Numbered from the stretch's first letter, positions 20,514-33,789 are shown. The stretch is DNA of 64,000 bases from Malus domestica (GCF_042453785.1 NC_091674.1:19441001-19505000); one strand, 5' to 3'. A program made the numbers and translations. The notes: a model not told the origin generated them from the sequence alone.

Positions 20514-22270
20514 TATGGAATTACATTTAACAAATGGACAAGCACCATATCCAAGAATCCAAATACGGAGTCAATCCTATGTAAAGAGAAAATACAAATT
20601 TTCCAATCACTGTCGATCCACTGTCGATCATATCGATTTATTCCCCAAATTTGTGTTTGACTTATTTTGTCAATTTTGCAATGACTTTTTTGAGCGTACG
20701 GGGGTCATGCAATTTACGTTAGGTTGTAATAAATTATTATTTTTCTAAATCTCGTCCTAAAATCTGCGTCATTGTAATAGTCAATAAACAATAAAATATA
20801 AAATAAAATATTTCTCCAAAGTATGCATTAAAACTTTTAAGAAATTATGTGTCTTTGTTTTTCTAATATTACATCTTAGAATTGGCATGTTGAACTACTC
20901 TAAAGTGTCTAACATCTTTGTAGTTATAAAATGGGGTGTGCTATCCACACACCCCATTTTACTTTTCACACACCCCTTGATAATTTATATCTGTTGATCT
21001 TCTTCAATTCATCCGATTCGACAACCGAAAATTAAAAAGGTGTGTGAGAAGTAAAATAGGGTGTGTGGATATCACACCCCTATAAAATTGGTTTGATCCC
21101 TATAGCTATATAGAAGTTTTATGGTAGCTTGATGGTGACGTTGAGTGGGACAACGAAAACAACAACAAACCAACCAATGCGGGAAATTTAATGACGTGGC
21201 AAGACCTCATGGGCCATCAAGTTCCTTATAATTTAATTACCTTAATTTCATGACACAATTATCAGTAACTCTCAAGTTCCGAGAATTTGATTGCATTCAG
21301 ACGAAAATCTGACTAGAAACTATGTTTTGATGGCGAAAAATGCTTACATGTAGCGGAAAAATAACAGTAACAATCGAGAATGATAATACTTACATGTATT
21401 ATTAGTGTCTCATTTCAATAATACGTATTCACGTATAGTTTTTCTTCACTTGGAATAGCTTTATTACACAGGGGCAAATACGGAACCACAAGTTGCAAGA
21501 TTCCACACCTGAAATTTGAAGCTACAAATGGCGTACAAGTCATTTTGAGCGCTCCAATCCAAACAAAACCTTTTTTTCCCCTTCATTTTCTTAAACTTTC
21601 TCTCCTCTCCACCCTCTCACTCTCTCTCCTTCTCTCTCCTCGCTCTCGCCAATTGGAGAACTGGAAGCTTCTCTCTGCTCCATCATCCGGCTCCTGAATC
21701 GCTTCCGACTTTCAGTTTCAGGTGATCATCAACTCTCTCTTCTCTGAACTGAAGAAGTCTCTGTTTTTTTCTGTATAACTTTCGTCACTGATTTTCTTGA
21801 AGTTCTTGATCGGATCGAACTTCTTCTCCGCCATTGCTGATTTATGCATGCTTGATTTCGCTTTCTCTTCAACCTGTAAATACATCTGTTGCTCGATTTT
21901 TCGCTTTGGATTAAGTCTGTTAACGATATTCTGAAATCGGATCAACCGAGTTTTCGTATTGAATTTTATTAAAAAATTGAGCAAAAATTTGTGTGTATGG
22001 TTAAAATTTTCACTCGCTTTGTTCATTTACTGAGGTAATAGTTGATTATTTCTTACAGCCTGGTGGTTGCTAAGATTTTGAGGTCAGCAATTCGTGACTA
22101 AACTTCCTGAAGACGACTTGGAGAGGAAGTAAAATAGCGTATTAAGGTAAATATATTTTTCTTCCTGTATTTGACTGTCAGCTGGAATTACAGATTAAAA
22201 GCGGCAATTACATAATTCTATCAGTATTCCGAGGGTAGATATGGAACAAGAAAGTATTAATCTGGTTATT
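20514..22270 (+). repeat. Tandem duplication, copy B (leader region of CIP1-like gene 2)
   Basis: This copy matches copy A landmark for landmark. It carries a MITE at 20933-21080 that A lacks, and lacks the three insertions found in A. It ends in CTTTTATAT near 22265. Copy A's right end (TTATATGGAATTACAT) shows the junction with the start of B. The leader exon in this copy lies upstream of the coding exons at 23414. Confidence 0.88.
20933..21080. mobile_element. hAT-like MITE, 148 bp, with perfect 8-bp target duplication
   Basis: Terminal inverted repeats GGGGTGTGCTATCCACACAC and, read from the right, GGGGTGTGATATCCACACAC extend to about 35 bp with ACTTTTCACACACC. TATAAAAT flanks it on both sides (20925-20932 and 21081-21088). 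Copy A shows the empty site. A probable older relative is at about 31944-32090. Confidence 0.9.
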
Positions 22271-23345
22271 TCTACTTTTATATATTCTAGCATTTGTTGA
22301 ATTTTTTTTTTTCAAAAAATTTTACTAATGATTTTTTTTTTACCAACGATATTAGCTAGACTAAAAGGAGGTAGGCTTAGCATCACAATGTGTTAGCAAT
22401 AATGTGGTTCAAATTCGTTTTGGCGAGAATCGAACCTAAAATTTCTCGCTTACAAGTGAAGATAAATATTACTAGACCGTAGTACTAAGTGTGAAAAATT
22501 TACTATTATTAAGGAGGGAGATGGTTCGAAATTATTATAATATTAATAAATTGAGGGAGGGGGAATTTTAACCAGAGATGTATGCCTAGAAACTCAACAC
22601 CTTATGGAGGGGGAATTTTAACCAGAGATGTATGTCTAGAAACTCAACACCTTATCCATTAGGTCATAGGATATTGGACACATACATTCTAGCATTCGTT
22701 GACAATTATCTGGCTTTTAGTTAAATGGGAAGGAAATAAACAAAAAGACGACATGGCATCAGATTTTGGACTTTTACTCACTCAAGTTTATTCCTCCACC
22801 GTCCTAGTATAAATATATTATTGTATAAAAAAAACTGATCCCACGCAGGATTGAAAATCAGTCTAAAGCGGATTCAGATTTGGTTGGTTGGTTTCCTGGT
22901 AGGTAGAGTTGTTGGTTTAGCTTTGTACATGCTTCCTAAAGTAGCTATGGCAAAGGACCATGCTAGTTTCCATTTCCATGTATAGAATCATGGACCAGGT
23001 TGTCGTGAATCCTGTTCATAGAGCGGGTTGTCATGAATCCTGTTTCACCTAAGTCTTTCTCCGGTGAACTAAACTAAACTAGAATGTATAATCTATTGCT
23101 TTTGTTATGATAATTTTACAGTGAGAGTGATAAAAAATGAGTAAGAAGTCCATACCTGGGTAAACATACGTACAAACCTCATTAAGTTGACGTTTCTTAG
23201 AATAAACAAAGTTAATGACCAGAAATGTTAAAGGTCAATTGTGTATCTAACTCTCATGCCGAATGCTTTTAACACTTGAGATTATCTATTTACATCTTAT
23301 GCTTCTAAATGATTTAAAAGGGGATAATTTTTTTTTACGATTCAG
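21480..23345 (+). promoter_or_regulatory. Leader exon and 5' UTR intron of CIP1-like gene 2
   Basis: The putative leader exon ends CCGACTTTCAGTTTCAG at about 21720, followed by GTGATC. An acceptor, TTTACGATTCAG, lies at about 23345, 68 bp before the ATG. The inferred intron is about 1.6 kb, matching the long leader intron proposed for gene 1. Inside it a 50-bp segment is repeated exactly in tandem with one change (22556-22605 and 22606-22655). The rest (22270-23340) is AT-rich with nothing else recognisable. Confidence 0.5.
22556..22655 (+). repeat. 50-bp direct tandem duplication
   Basis: Two adjacent 50-bp units begin GGAGGGGGAATTTTAACCAG and end CTCAACACCTTAT. They differ by one base (TATGCC versus TATGTC), so the duplication is recent. 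Confidence 0.92.
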
Positions 23346-23413
23346 ACTTCAAGCTGGAGATGGATACAGCCTCATCATAACACACATCTATTGGGGAAGC
23401 TTATATTGAAGCG

Positions 23414-26400
23414 ATGCCAAAGCACCGCGTGAGGGAGTCGATTAAGTCCTCATTTGGAAGTCACATCAATTCACAAAAGCATGAAGAGCTGAAAGGAACT
23501 AAAATAGGTAAATTTTCTACTAATATTCTTCATTAGGCTTTGAGATGGCGTTGCAGGAACTATACAATGCAACTGGGATAAACTTTGCTATGGTTACATA
23601 TTTCGCTCTTGCATCTTGCATGATCAATTAAATGGAAATTTAAGGAAGTTTTCTGTTTTTACTGCAGATATTGAGGAGAAGGTGAATAAAATATTGAAGC
23701 TTCTAAAAGATGAAGATCCTGAAGAAAAAGATGACACCTCCGTCGAGAACTCCAAAAAGGAACCTCTTGCGGAGCTAATTCAGGATTTCCACAAAGAGTA
23801 CCAATCACTCTATGCACAATATGATCACCTAACCGGAGTGCTGAAGAAAAAAGTTCGGAGCAAACAAGAAAAGGACAGCAGCTCCTCATCAAGTTCAGAC
23901 ACAGATTCCAAACATTCTTCAAATGACAGAAGCAGTAAAAATGGAGTGCTGGAAAGTGACTTTCAGAAAATCACTGATGGGATTAAGCATGAACTTGAAT
24001 TGGCGCATCAAGAAGTTGCTGACCTGAACAGGAGACTGACAGCTACAAGTGAAGAGAAGGAAGCTTTAAGCTCAGAATGTGCGGTGGCTTTGACCAAGAT
24101 AGAAGAAATGAAGAATATTGTCATTGACTTGAAGACTGAAGCTGAAAAGTTAGATGCTGAGAATAGTGAACTTAAACAGAAACTGGAAGCTGGTGAAAAG
24201 ATAGAAGCTGAACTGAATCAAAAAGTGGAAGATTTGGAAAGAGAGAGAGATAACTTGATTAAGGAGAAAGAGACCGCTCTGAGAACGATTGAAGATGGAG
24301 AAAATGTAACAGCGGAATTAAGAACCTTGATTGATCGGCTGAAAGATGAAAAAGTAACCCTTGAGCAAGAACTGGAATCTGTTCGAGGGGAAGTTATCCA
24401 TATGAAGCAGCAGCTGCAATCTGCAGAGCAGCAGGTATCAGATCTAAGCCACAATCTGAAAGCCAAGGAGGAAGAAACCTTGAAAATTGTGGAGATCTCA
24501 ACTGAGATTCAGCAGGCACAGAATGTGATACAAGAACTCACAACTGCATCTAGTCAGCTAAAGGAGAAATTGGGCCAGAGGGAAGTGGAATATTCAACTC
24601 TTTCTGAGATGCATGAGCTGCATGAGAAGAAGACATTGGCTCAAATTACGGGATTAAAGGCTGCTGTGGCAGAGCTGGAATTGGAACTGGAATCTTTGAG
24701 AGATCAGAAAAGAGAGATGGAAGTGAAAATTGAGAGCACAGAAACTGAAGTAAAACTGGGAGAGGTAAATGCAGGACAAAAAGTCCGAATTTCAGAACTT
24801 GAGTCAATATCAAACAAGAGAGAAGCTGAGCTTTCTTCTCTCATGAAAAAACATGAGGATAGCAATAGTGAATCTATTCATCTGAAGGAGCAATTGGATC
24901 AGAAGGAAAAGGAATATTCAACTCTGTCTGAGAAGCATGAGCTGCATGAGAGTAAAACGTCGGCTGAAATCATCGGATTAGAGGCTGTTGTGACTGGACT
25001 GAAACTGGAGCTGGAGTCTTTGCGAGGTCAGAAAAGAGATATAGAAATTGAGATTGAGAACAAAGAAACTCATGTGAAACAACTAGCAGAAGAGAATGCA
25101 GGATTACAAGCCCAAATTTCAGAACTTGAAGAGAAGATAAGAACTAAAAGCCTTGAGAGTGACCAGTTGAGAGCAGAAATTGTGGAGCTAAAGGATCAAA
25201 TTGTTGAATTTGAGAAGAGACTAACAGAAAAAGGGGGCGAGTTTTCTTCTCTCCAGGAGAAACATGACAGTGCAGTGAACGACGCTTCTGCTCAAATAAC
25301 AGCCTTTGTGTCACAGGTTACTAGTCTAGAACAGGAGTTGGATTCATTGCAGAATGAGAAGAACCAGATGGAGTTGCAGTTTGAGAGGGAGAAACAAGAA
25401 CTTTCGGAAAGCCTGACACAATTGGAAAATGGGAAGTTTGATTTAGAGAGCAAAATCGCTGATCATCAAAGACTGCGGAATGAACAGGAGGAGATATGCA
25501 GCAAGTTAAAGGAGGAATGTATACAGCTGGAGAGTCAGTTCCAGGACACTAAGGTCAATTGCGACGCTGCAGAAAGGAAAGTCGAGCAAGTGGCAGAAGA
25601 TTTCAGTAAAAAAATTGAATCCAAAGATGAGAAGATAGCGGATTTGGAGCAAGAGGTTGAATATCTGAAACAAGATCTAGAAGAAAAAGGGTACGAGCTT
25701 AGTTCTTTGGTTGAAAGCTCCCGCAATATTGAAGTTAAGCTCCGCCTGTCAAACCAGAAGGTCCGGGTTACAGAGCAGGTATTGACCGAGAAAGAGGAGA
25801 GCTTCAAAAAGGCTGAATTGAAATTCCTGGAAGAACAGAGAGCACTTGAAGACAGGATTGCTAGATTGTCTGGTGTAATCACTGCAAACAATGAAGCCTA
25901 TCAAAGAAACATCACACTCATTTCAGAAAATGTGAACAGTTCTTTGAGCGGAATTGAATCTGTGATCAATAAATTTGTGAACGACTATGCAAAGTATGAG
26001 ACTTGCATTCTGGAAACGTCACAGCAGCTTCACATTGCAAAGAACTGGGTTGCGGAAACAAATAATGAGAAGGAGAAGTTGAAGAGGGAGGTGGAGGACC
26101 TAATCAAACAACTGAGAGATAAGAAAGAAGAAGCGTTCATGCTTGGAGAGCAGTTCGAGAGGATGCGGGCAAAGGCAAGCAAGGAAGAAGTGGAGAAGGG
26201 GAGTGTGATCAAAGCCGTGAGCCAACTTGAGAAGAAAGCGGCGGACTTGGAGAAGATGGTGGAGGAGAAAAAGGAGGGCATGCTGGGATTAGGAGAGGAG
26301 AAAAGGGAAGCCATAAGACAGTTGTGCATTTGGATCGAGTATCACCAAAGCCGGTACGATCATCTCAAGGAAGTTCTCTTGAAGACAACTCCTGCAGGAG

Positions 26401-26432
26401 GCCAGGGGAGGGCATCATCGTCTCGGCCTTGA
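23414..26432 (+). CDS. CIP1: COP1-interactive protein 1-like coiled-coil protein (gene 2)
   Basis: Coding exons 23414-23507 and 23668-26432 (160-bp intron) give 952 residues. Exon 1 starts MPKHRVRESIKSSFGSHIN. The N-terminal NAB/KIP1-like region continues through EEKVNKILKLLKDEDPEEKD to FHKEYQSLYAQYDHLTG, then a Ser/Asp stretch (DSSSSSSSDTDSKHSS). Heptad coiled coil fills most of the rest. Two internal repeats match each other, ending LSEMHELHEKKTLAQITGLK and LSEKHELHESKTSAEIIGLE. The C-terminus has NIEVKLRLSNQKVRVTEQVL and LGEEKREAIRQLCIWIEYHQ, both very close to Arabidopsis CIP1 from memory. CIP1 binds COP1 and has been linked to the cytoskeleton and ABA response; the role here is inferred. 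It is the better conserved of the two paralogues. Confidence 0.92.
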
Positions 26433-27095
26433 TCAAATTTTGTTTTTTCTTCGATTGCAATTTGCAACACGACAGTTTTTAGTCTTTTTGCATCATGCAT
26501 TGTTGTCATTGATTCCATTTTTTGTGTTTCTTTTGAAGGCTAGTGTTTATAAAGCATTTAGGTAGGTCACGAAGGCTATCAGTATTCCAGGCATGTATAA
26601 AATCATGCAGATGGTTCATTCTTTGTTAAACTCATTCCTGTCGAATGTCGGATGTTATTGGTTCGTACGAGAAATAAGAGTTTCGAATTCATAATCACCA
26701 ACAGGCAGCTGATTATACAGCGTCGGTTTTAGTTTGCCAACTGATTCACGCGAAAATGCACGCAGTATACAGAAGGCAAAATTACTCGTATTCTCTAGAT
26801 ATCAATCAGGCGTGTGTGTATGCATCATTTCCTTGAAAGATAATACTTAATGTCACAATGCCAAAGCAGAAGAATAGGAAAGCTAAAAACTATAGGCGTT
26901 CGGCTGAAGACAGATAGGCGTATAACATGGACGGGAAGGAGTATCGACCATGGGCTATACGTCTCTGTTTCTAAACTTCCTCCTACAATTATTAAAAAAT
27001 ATTGACACTATACCTTCTCCTACGCAGTCCATTCCCGCTCACTTCCGGATTTAGAACAAAAGTTTAACATGTGGCTCAATGTTCTCTTTGCTTTT
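26433..27095. other. Convergent intergenic region
   Basis: This holds the 3' flanks of CIP1-like gene 2 (+) and the carrier gene (-). No ORF or element is recognised. Their 3' ends face each other about 660 bp apart. Confidence 0.6.
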
Positions 27096-30000
27096 TTAGT
27101 CAGATATCCTCATCTCAACTCCAAGAACGTCCTTCACTACCTCATATGTGACAAAAGCAATTGCTATGGACGGCACCACCTAAAAGAACAACAAAAGTGT
27201 TTTTAAGGTTTAGACAGAAGATAAGTACGCGAACATATGCTAAGATTTTAATATCAATTACAGGATAATGCCTTTAATCACTGACCTTAACAGAGTTTGG
27301 GACCAAACCCTTGTACAGCGCTCCAAACCCCTCATGGCGGACCGTTTTCCTGAAAGCATCAACCATCCCAGTATATTCAAGGGATGCCCTATTCTTCCCA
27401 TCACCAACGACAACCGATGCAGCATCCTTCCAGCCTACCATCTGCATTCTTCTCCGGATGACATCAAGAGGGTAAGCAACTGTCTGGCCAACAGTCCCAG
27501 CAGCAGCCCCACATGCAAGCCTTGTAGTTACACTCAACTCAGAGTCCTGGACTAGTCCAAAAGGTCTACTTTTGATCAACCAGTCTTTCAGAGATTCATA
27601 AACAGCAAAATTGAGACCAACATAAGGTACCTGTAATAAAATTAGAAAACACTTAGACATCTCATACAGAAATGCGAATAAAACCTTTCCTCCCACAATA
27701 TTATCCTATAAAAGTATCCCATCAGAACTATAACTCATCACTACACTCATCAAAGCGCAGAATATGACAATGGAAATGTTAATGAATGAACCGACAATTT
27801 GATAGAGGATTCTATTCATTTTAGCACTATAAAGAATACAGAAATAAACAAAAACTTCACTTACAACTCCAATGACAGAAGGCAGCCAGCCTCTGTACAG
27901 AGCCCGGGGTCCTTCTTCCCTAAAGACAGTTGTGAGAGCATGATATATTCCCCTATATTGCTGAGGAGACATGTCTGTCTGAAGAAATAACGTTCAAACA
28001 AATTTAAGCCATTAAAGTGAATTTGTAATAATAATTGCCTCGATAATAGGAAGAAATATCCAAAATATACCTGGACGGTCAGACGACCTCGTACCATGTC
28101 CATTGGGTAAGTTGCTGACATGGCAATAATTCCAGCACATGCACCAGCTCCAAGGCGCAATAGAGGTGTGAGTTGAGCATCTTCTGAAGAGATGAATAAC
28201 AAATATCACTCTAGTAATCCATCAAAGCCACAATTTTCATAATTACTTATGTTTCCTCCCAAAATTGGATCTATAAGACATACGTTTTACATGAGGGAAG
28301 AACATGGCCACAGAGTGCACACAACTGATTCAAAGTTAACCAAAGAAACTCATTGTCAATCAGATATCAGACGACAAACACAGACTGAATGGACTCAACC
28401 CAGGAAAACAAAAGGATTAATTTACGTGTTTCTCTAGGTGGAAAACTACAACCACAAAAGGGAATGGTTTGAATCATTTGATAATCCAAGCATAAATCAA
28501 TACAAATAAGACACTACCTCGCAAAGTTCTACTATTTAACATTAGTTATCATAACCCAAATTGTATAAAAGCACACAAACAATAAATTGAACTTCCTAAT
28601 CCCTATCAAGACTGACAGTAAAGAGCATTCAAGTTATCATTGACAAGCTACAAAATGGGTAACTGGCAGTTGCCTAGAACTGTGAAAATTAGTTTTAATT
28701 GATTCATTCCAAATGAAGCCACCTATAATTTCATGGTAATTGACTTTGCATAAGAAATAGGCACGAGGTGGTCATACCATTTCCAGTTTGCTGTCGGTAG
28801 AACCATAGAATACCCCTATTTAGACAAAGTACATGAAGGCGAATAAGTTATCAAAATGCAGCTGACAGGAAACAAAGATGGACATTTAAGTACAAAAAGC
28901 TTTATTGGGGGGAGGGGAACAATAAACATATGAAGATAACTGGCAATACAAATCAGTGCACATAATAAAAAATTGTAGGGGTGAGGGGAACTGGGACATG
29001 GAGAAGCATACTTTGATGCTTCGTCGTAGCTAAAGAACTTGACTGCTGAATTTGGGACTATGCGAGCACAATTAGTTCCATTGCCTTTAAACAAGCCTCT
29101 AAAACCCTCAGTTCTCCATATGTACTTCAAGCCTTGAATTGTCCCATTGTATTTAATACTATGAGGATTTTGAACCTGCATTTATCAAAATGCAAATCCA
29201 ATTTAGTTTGATACAATATAAAATGCATAATGCTTAGGTCCTGACGAACCACCAACACAGCCCCCGGTACCACCAAAAAGAGAGTCTTGATTAACAAGCA
29301 TTCCATTACAGTGATAAAGGTTTCATAAACACAGTATTGATTAAGGATCCAAATGGTACATCTCCAAATTTCCCGTATGTGCAAATAAGAGAAATACCTG
29401 CAGCAAAATTTTTAATCTTTCCAATGGAGCAACAGCAGTTCGTGACCTGCAGCAGGTAGTCAATACCAGATAGAGAAACGTAAGGTTTGAAGTTCACACA
29501 CATCACTCTTGTTATATGTAACACAACAAACATTACAACAATGCCTATGGACAACTACTTTCATGCATAACAGTAACACAAAACTATTTGTTCTTAACAC
29601 CCAATGATCTAAAACCCATTTACAACGAAATAACAACTCCGTCAAAAGAAATGGGTGCTTCCAGTTAAGCAAACAGCGTAGAGATCATAAAACATACAAT
29701 CTTCACACATTCAGATCCCATTTCCTCCTCATGTGTGCCAGCCATTTCCCACAATTATTTTTGTCCTTGAATACATCGCCATACAGTGATCGAGCCTCAA
29801 TATATACAATTCCTTACGATATACTTCCTAAAAACATTGAAATTCAACTACACCATTGTTAATTACTGCTTTAATATGAAATTCCAGTAAGAATAAACAA
29901 TTCCATGAAAACTAATTAAGGTTTTCCATTTCCGGGCAATCAAACAATAACGAAACGAAAACAAATATAGTCCAATAATTCATGCACAAATTCAAGAAAA

Positions 30001-30331
30001 TCATGGGGAAAAAAAAATTGCTTGGAAACGAAACCTAAAATAAATTCAGCATAAAAACAAATAAAAGCAAAAGGGGTAAAGCAAAGAAATCATATAAAGA
30101 AAATAAAAAACAGAAGATTTCTACTTGGTAAGTAGAAAAAATAAATAAAGATTTGCTACGAACTCACACTCCACCGGCGACTCCTCCGGCGACGAGGGAC
30201 TTGGCGATGCTAAGCAAAGCATGGCTGGTCGGCGCCTTCACTCCTTCGCTGGCGAGCTTGGCCTCCTCGGCCAGGTTCACAATCGTCGACACCGCAGAAT
30301 CACTGGTCCTCTTCACGTCCTCCGACGCCAT
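27096..30331 (-). CDS. ADNT1: Mitochondrial adenine nucleotide transporter, ADNT1-type
   Basis: Eight exons on the minus strand: 30331-30168, 29446-29398, 29175-29012, 28815-28778, 28183-28071, 27978-27865, 27630-27286 and 27179-27096. All junctions are GT-AG and in phase, giving 356 residues. The three mitochondrial-carrier repeats are visible, with signatures PLERLK (exon 2), PMDMVR (exon 5) and PLDVIR (exon 7), plus the usual RTEGFRGLFKGNGTNCARI and GTVGQTVAYPL segments. The protein starts MASEDVKRTSDSAVSTIVNL and ends RISD, as in Arabidopsis ADNT1 (AT4G01100), which from memory is 352 residues. That carrier exchanges cytosolic AMP/ADP with mitochondrial ATP across the inner membrane. An in-frame upstream ATG (30355) would add eight residues; MASEDV is chosen because the family starts there. 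Confidence 0.95.
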
Positions 30332-30560
30332 TAAACCCCACGCACAAACAGACACGCAGAGAACCTCAACGGCTGGCCGGAACCTTAGGACTCCCGGACC
30401 AATCCGCCGCCGATAGGATCGAGGAGTTAGTTATTCCGGCGATTTATGGACAAGTATGCGGGCGCATGGGTAGGGAAAGGAGGCGTGGCGTTGGGTAGGG
30501 GAACGCGAGTGGAGAAAATGATTTGGTTGTTGAGGGATTTGTACATATAGGGCCGTCGTC
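30332..30560 (-). promoter_or_regulatory. 5' UTR and promoter-proximal region of the ADNT1 homologue
   Basis: This is a GC-richer stretch directly upstream of the start codon, with no competing ORF on the minus strand. A clear TATA box is not assigned. Confidence 0.4.
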
Positions 30561-33500
30561 ACTATAACCCGCAAAGTACCACTGCTGCTTTTTCTTTTTT
30601 CTTTTTAATTATTTTATATTTGATATTTTTGTGGAAAAGATATATGATTTTGGGGACGTGATATTTTTGGTGGGTGTTTATTTGGGAAAAAGAAATTTGT
30701 TTTACAGTTGTCCGTCGCCGCGTTTTTACTAGAAGACGGGTATGTCTTGTTTGTTGGTAGTAACGGTAACTCACGGATTAGCTTCTAACTGTCAAAAGTC
30801 AAATACATACTCTCTTTTTTTAGGTTTTCTAGGCTGGGTGAGCAATTGTAATAATGAAATGTTGAACTTTTTATTTGCGGAAGTCGAATCGGATATTTGA
30901 TTGAGATTAATCTCAATCATTAGTTCAGAATGGCAAACTCATTCAGTCATTCTTTCTCTTCTCTCTCAATCGTTCTCTCTCTCGACTCATTCTATTCATT
31001 CTATCTTATTTTTCTCAACTCATAAATTTACACCAAAATTTGAACTCAAATTCACTTAAATATGGGCTAAAGTTGGGATAGCCCAAAAAATTTGGCCTAA
31101 CAAAAAAAGTCCAATCTAATTTTTCGCTTTACCAAACCAAATCGAAACCAATCCAATTTTTCGGTGTATAGAAAATTTGGGTTCGATTTTGGTTTTATTT
31201 TTTCAGTTAACCGAAATTTATGTTTAGTTTTTGTTTGGCATTTTTTGTTTGGTTATCAAACCGAAACCAGTACTATTGTTTATTGGAGTTTCTCTACAAT
31301 TGTAAGCATAAAGTGATTCTCATAAATCACAATTTTAATACCTAATTATGATTGACTTATTGTATGACTTACACTATAAACTCTTAAATAAGTGTTACTT
31401 TTTTATGCTTGATTGTGAATAGAAATCAATTAACCATATTAAGAAGGAAAAGTTGATTATACCAACCAATTTTGTTCCAGTTAAGAGCATTCATTTTTAC
31501 ATTTGAGCTTTAGTGCTAATATTGTTTGTATTTGTTTATCTTCTTATAATAAACATTTGTAGTTTTTGTACGTATGGTAGTTGTTTAAAAGTTTAGTATA
31601 GTTTTCTGTTTTGAGCAATTTCACTCCAGATCATTTTTTGGTCACTGAAGCATTGTTCTCATTTGACGCCTTTGTATTTATTTTAATTAATCAATGTAAT
31701 ATCAAACTACGGTTTCTCATTCCGATTTTTTATTTGACATAGGATTTAACGAGATGATGACGATCTCATATTATCTTATCCCATTAATTTCAAGCTGAAA
31801 ATGATGTTGTTGGTCCACAAAATTGGATCCCTTCAATTCAAGCACAACAATACCCGAAACAAATCAACACCGTCGATATCGAAATTCAACCATGTCTTGC
31901 ACAATCAAATGCAAAGCGCACGCGTTTGCAGGAGATAAAAGGGATGTGCAAAACTTTTTTACTTCTCACACATCATCTTAATTTGCGGCCGTAGACTCAA
32001 ATAAATTAAAGATAATCAAATGATAAAAATTAACAAAAAATATGTGAAAAATAAAAAATAAAAAGTATGTTATTCACACATCTCAAATAAAAAATGATGG
32101 CCACAAGTGAAACAAGAACTTGGAAAAGACATTGCATGTCATTGTCCTGGTGCTCTTCGTAAATATGCCAAAACTTTTGCCCTAATTTTATGACATACTC
32201 CCGCACTTGGACCTGTTAACAGCTATAAGTGATCGGTTATGCAATACATCGGTGTATGGTAAACTAAAAACTTTGCACATATTTTGGGGCATGACTGTTT
32301 TTAAGGGATGAGTAGGATATGCTTTTATAACTAATTATACTGACATAAATTTAGCAATTAGAAAGTGCATAGCCGTGACGTATAAGTCTGGTAATTTCTT
32401 GCACGACATATTAATTTGATACGGAACAATAATAAAATAATAAATTTCGGGTCAACTTGTCAACTAGTTGGGTTATTAACGGATCAACATGTGTACAAGT
32501 CGGATTGTTAACGGGTCACTCGTTAAGATAACTTGTATGACACAAAACGACTCATTTGACAAATCTAGGCATTAGGCATGACACTTTTTTGCATGACCCG
32601 CTAACTTGACGAAACGACACAAATAACACAGGTTTTGAGTCAACCCGTTAACTAATCAGGTTGTTATCGGGTTATCTGTTCAGATCTGTTAAGATAACGT
32701 ATTTGATACAACATAATCTGTTAAGATAATAAATATGACGCAAAAGCGACACGACACACAACCTGATTGCCAGGTATGTACATATTTAAGTATAACAAGT
32801 TAAAATTTATTAAGACGTCAACAACTCATTTGGAACCAAAATTGGCGTTGACAGTTTTTCCATCACTCCCTTAAACGTGTGTATACTAATCTAGATTTAT
32901 GCAGTTAAAGAATAGTAATCGAGTCGTATCGTGTAGTGTTTTTGCTTTGACAGATATGGTATGCGAGGAAATTTAAGACTTGAACAACAAAACTCAAAAA
33001 CTAACAAAAAAAAGTAAAACACACCAAAAAAAAGGTGAAACATGCACCTACGCATTAAGCACCATCACGATCAGTTGGCAAATTAAAATGGGAAATGATT
33101 GTGCAGAAGAATAAAAATAGGGAAATAAGTGTGTGTAAGATTTTCCCTTTTTGCATGGTTAAGTGTTTTTTTATTTTTTTAGTTCAAGTACGATATACAC
33201 TAAAGAAGAAAGAATGTATACAAACAATGAGGATAGGGTGCTAACAATAGGTTTCGATAAAAACCTTACAAGAATTTCAACTTAGACGAAGAAAAAAAGA
33301 GCGTCCAGCACCAAACAAATTAATTAGTATCGATATCCTCAAAAAGAATTTAAAAATTACACCAGAAAATTCTTCAAACCATGTTACTTAGATTATCCAA
33401 AGTTAAAGCTCAGTCTGTGTATTCCTTATCTTCCATTCATATTTCAATACCTCATTTAATTTAATCTTGCAATATAAACCTATATGAGAATGTTAAATCT

Positions 33501-33789
33501 TTAAAAATTTTTGCGAAAATGAGAAAATTAAGTATAATTAGGAAGACACTTTTTCTAATGGTTATATTAAAAGCTGGTTTGGTATTGCTATGCTTTGAAA
33601 CAAAAAATTGCTTCTGTTGTGCTGTGAGAATAAGCTCATTTTCGCTGCTTCACGTTTTCAGCTTTTTTTTCACCAAAAACTATGAAAATAAGCTGTTTTT
33701 AAGTGTTTACCAAACAACTTTTTGAGTTTAGTTTTTTTTTTATACCCACATTTTATAAAAGCACATCAGTACCAAACCAATACTAAAGG
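30561..33789. other. Gene-free region with degenerate repeats
   Basis: No gene is seen. At about 31050-31270 there is simple CCAATTTTTCGG/GGTTTGG-type repetitive DNA. At about 31944-32090 lies a probable old relative of the GGGGTGTG MITE (GGGATGTGCAAAAC, then TTCACACATCTC). At about 32440-32760 there are recurring CGGGTCAAC...GTTAAGATAAC phrases of an unidentified decayed repeat. The rest is AT-rich. Confidence 0.5.

Noticed and set aside
30332-30355. Upstream ATG for the ADNT1 homologue
   Set aside because: It would add MSVCAWGL. The family protein starts MASEDVKR, so the downstream ATG is preferred.
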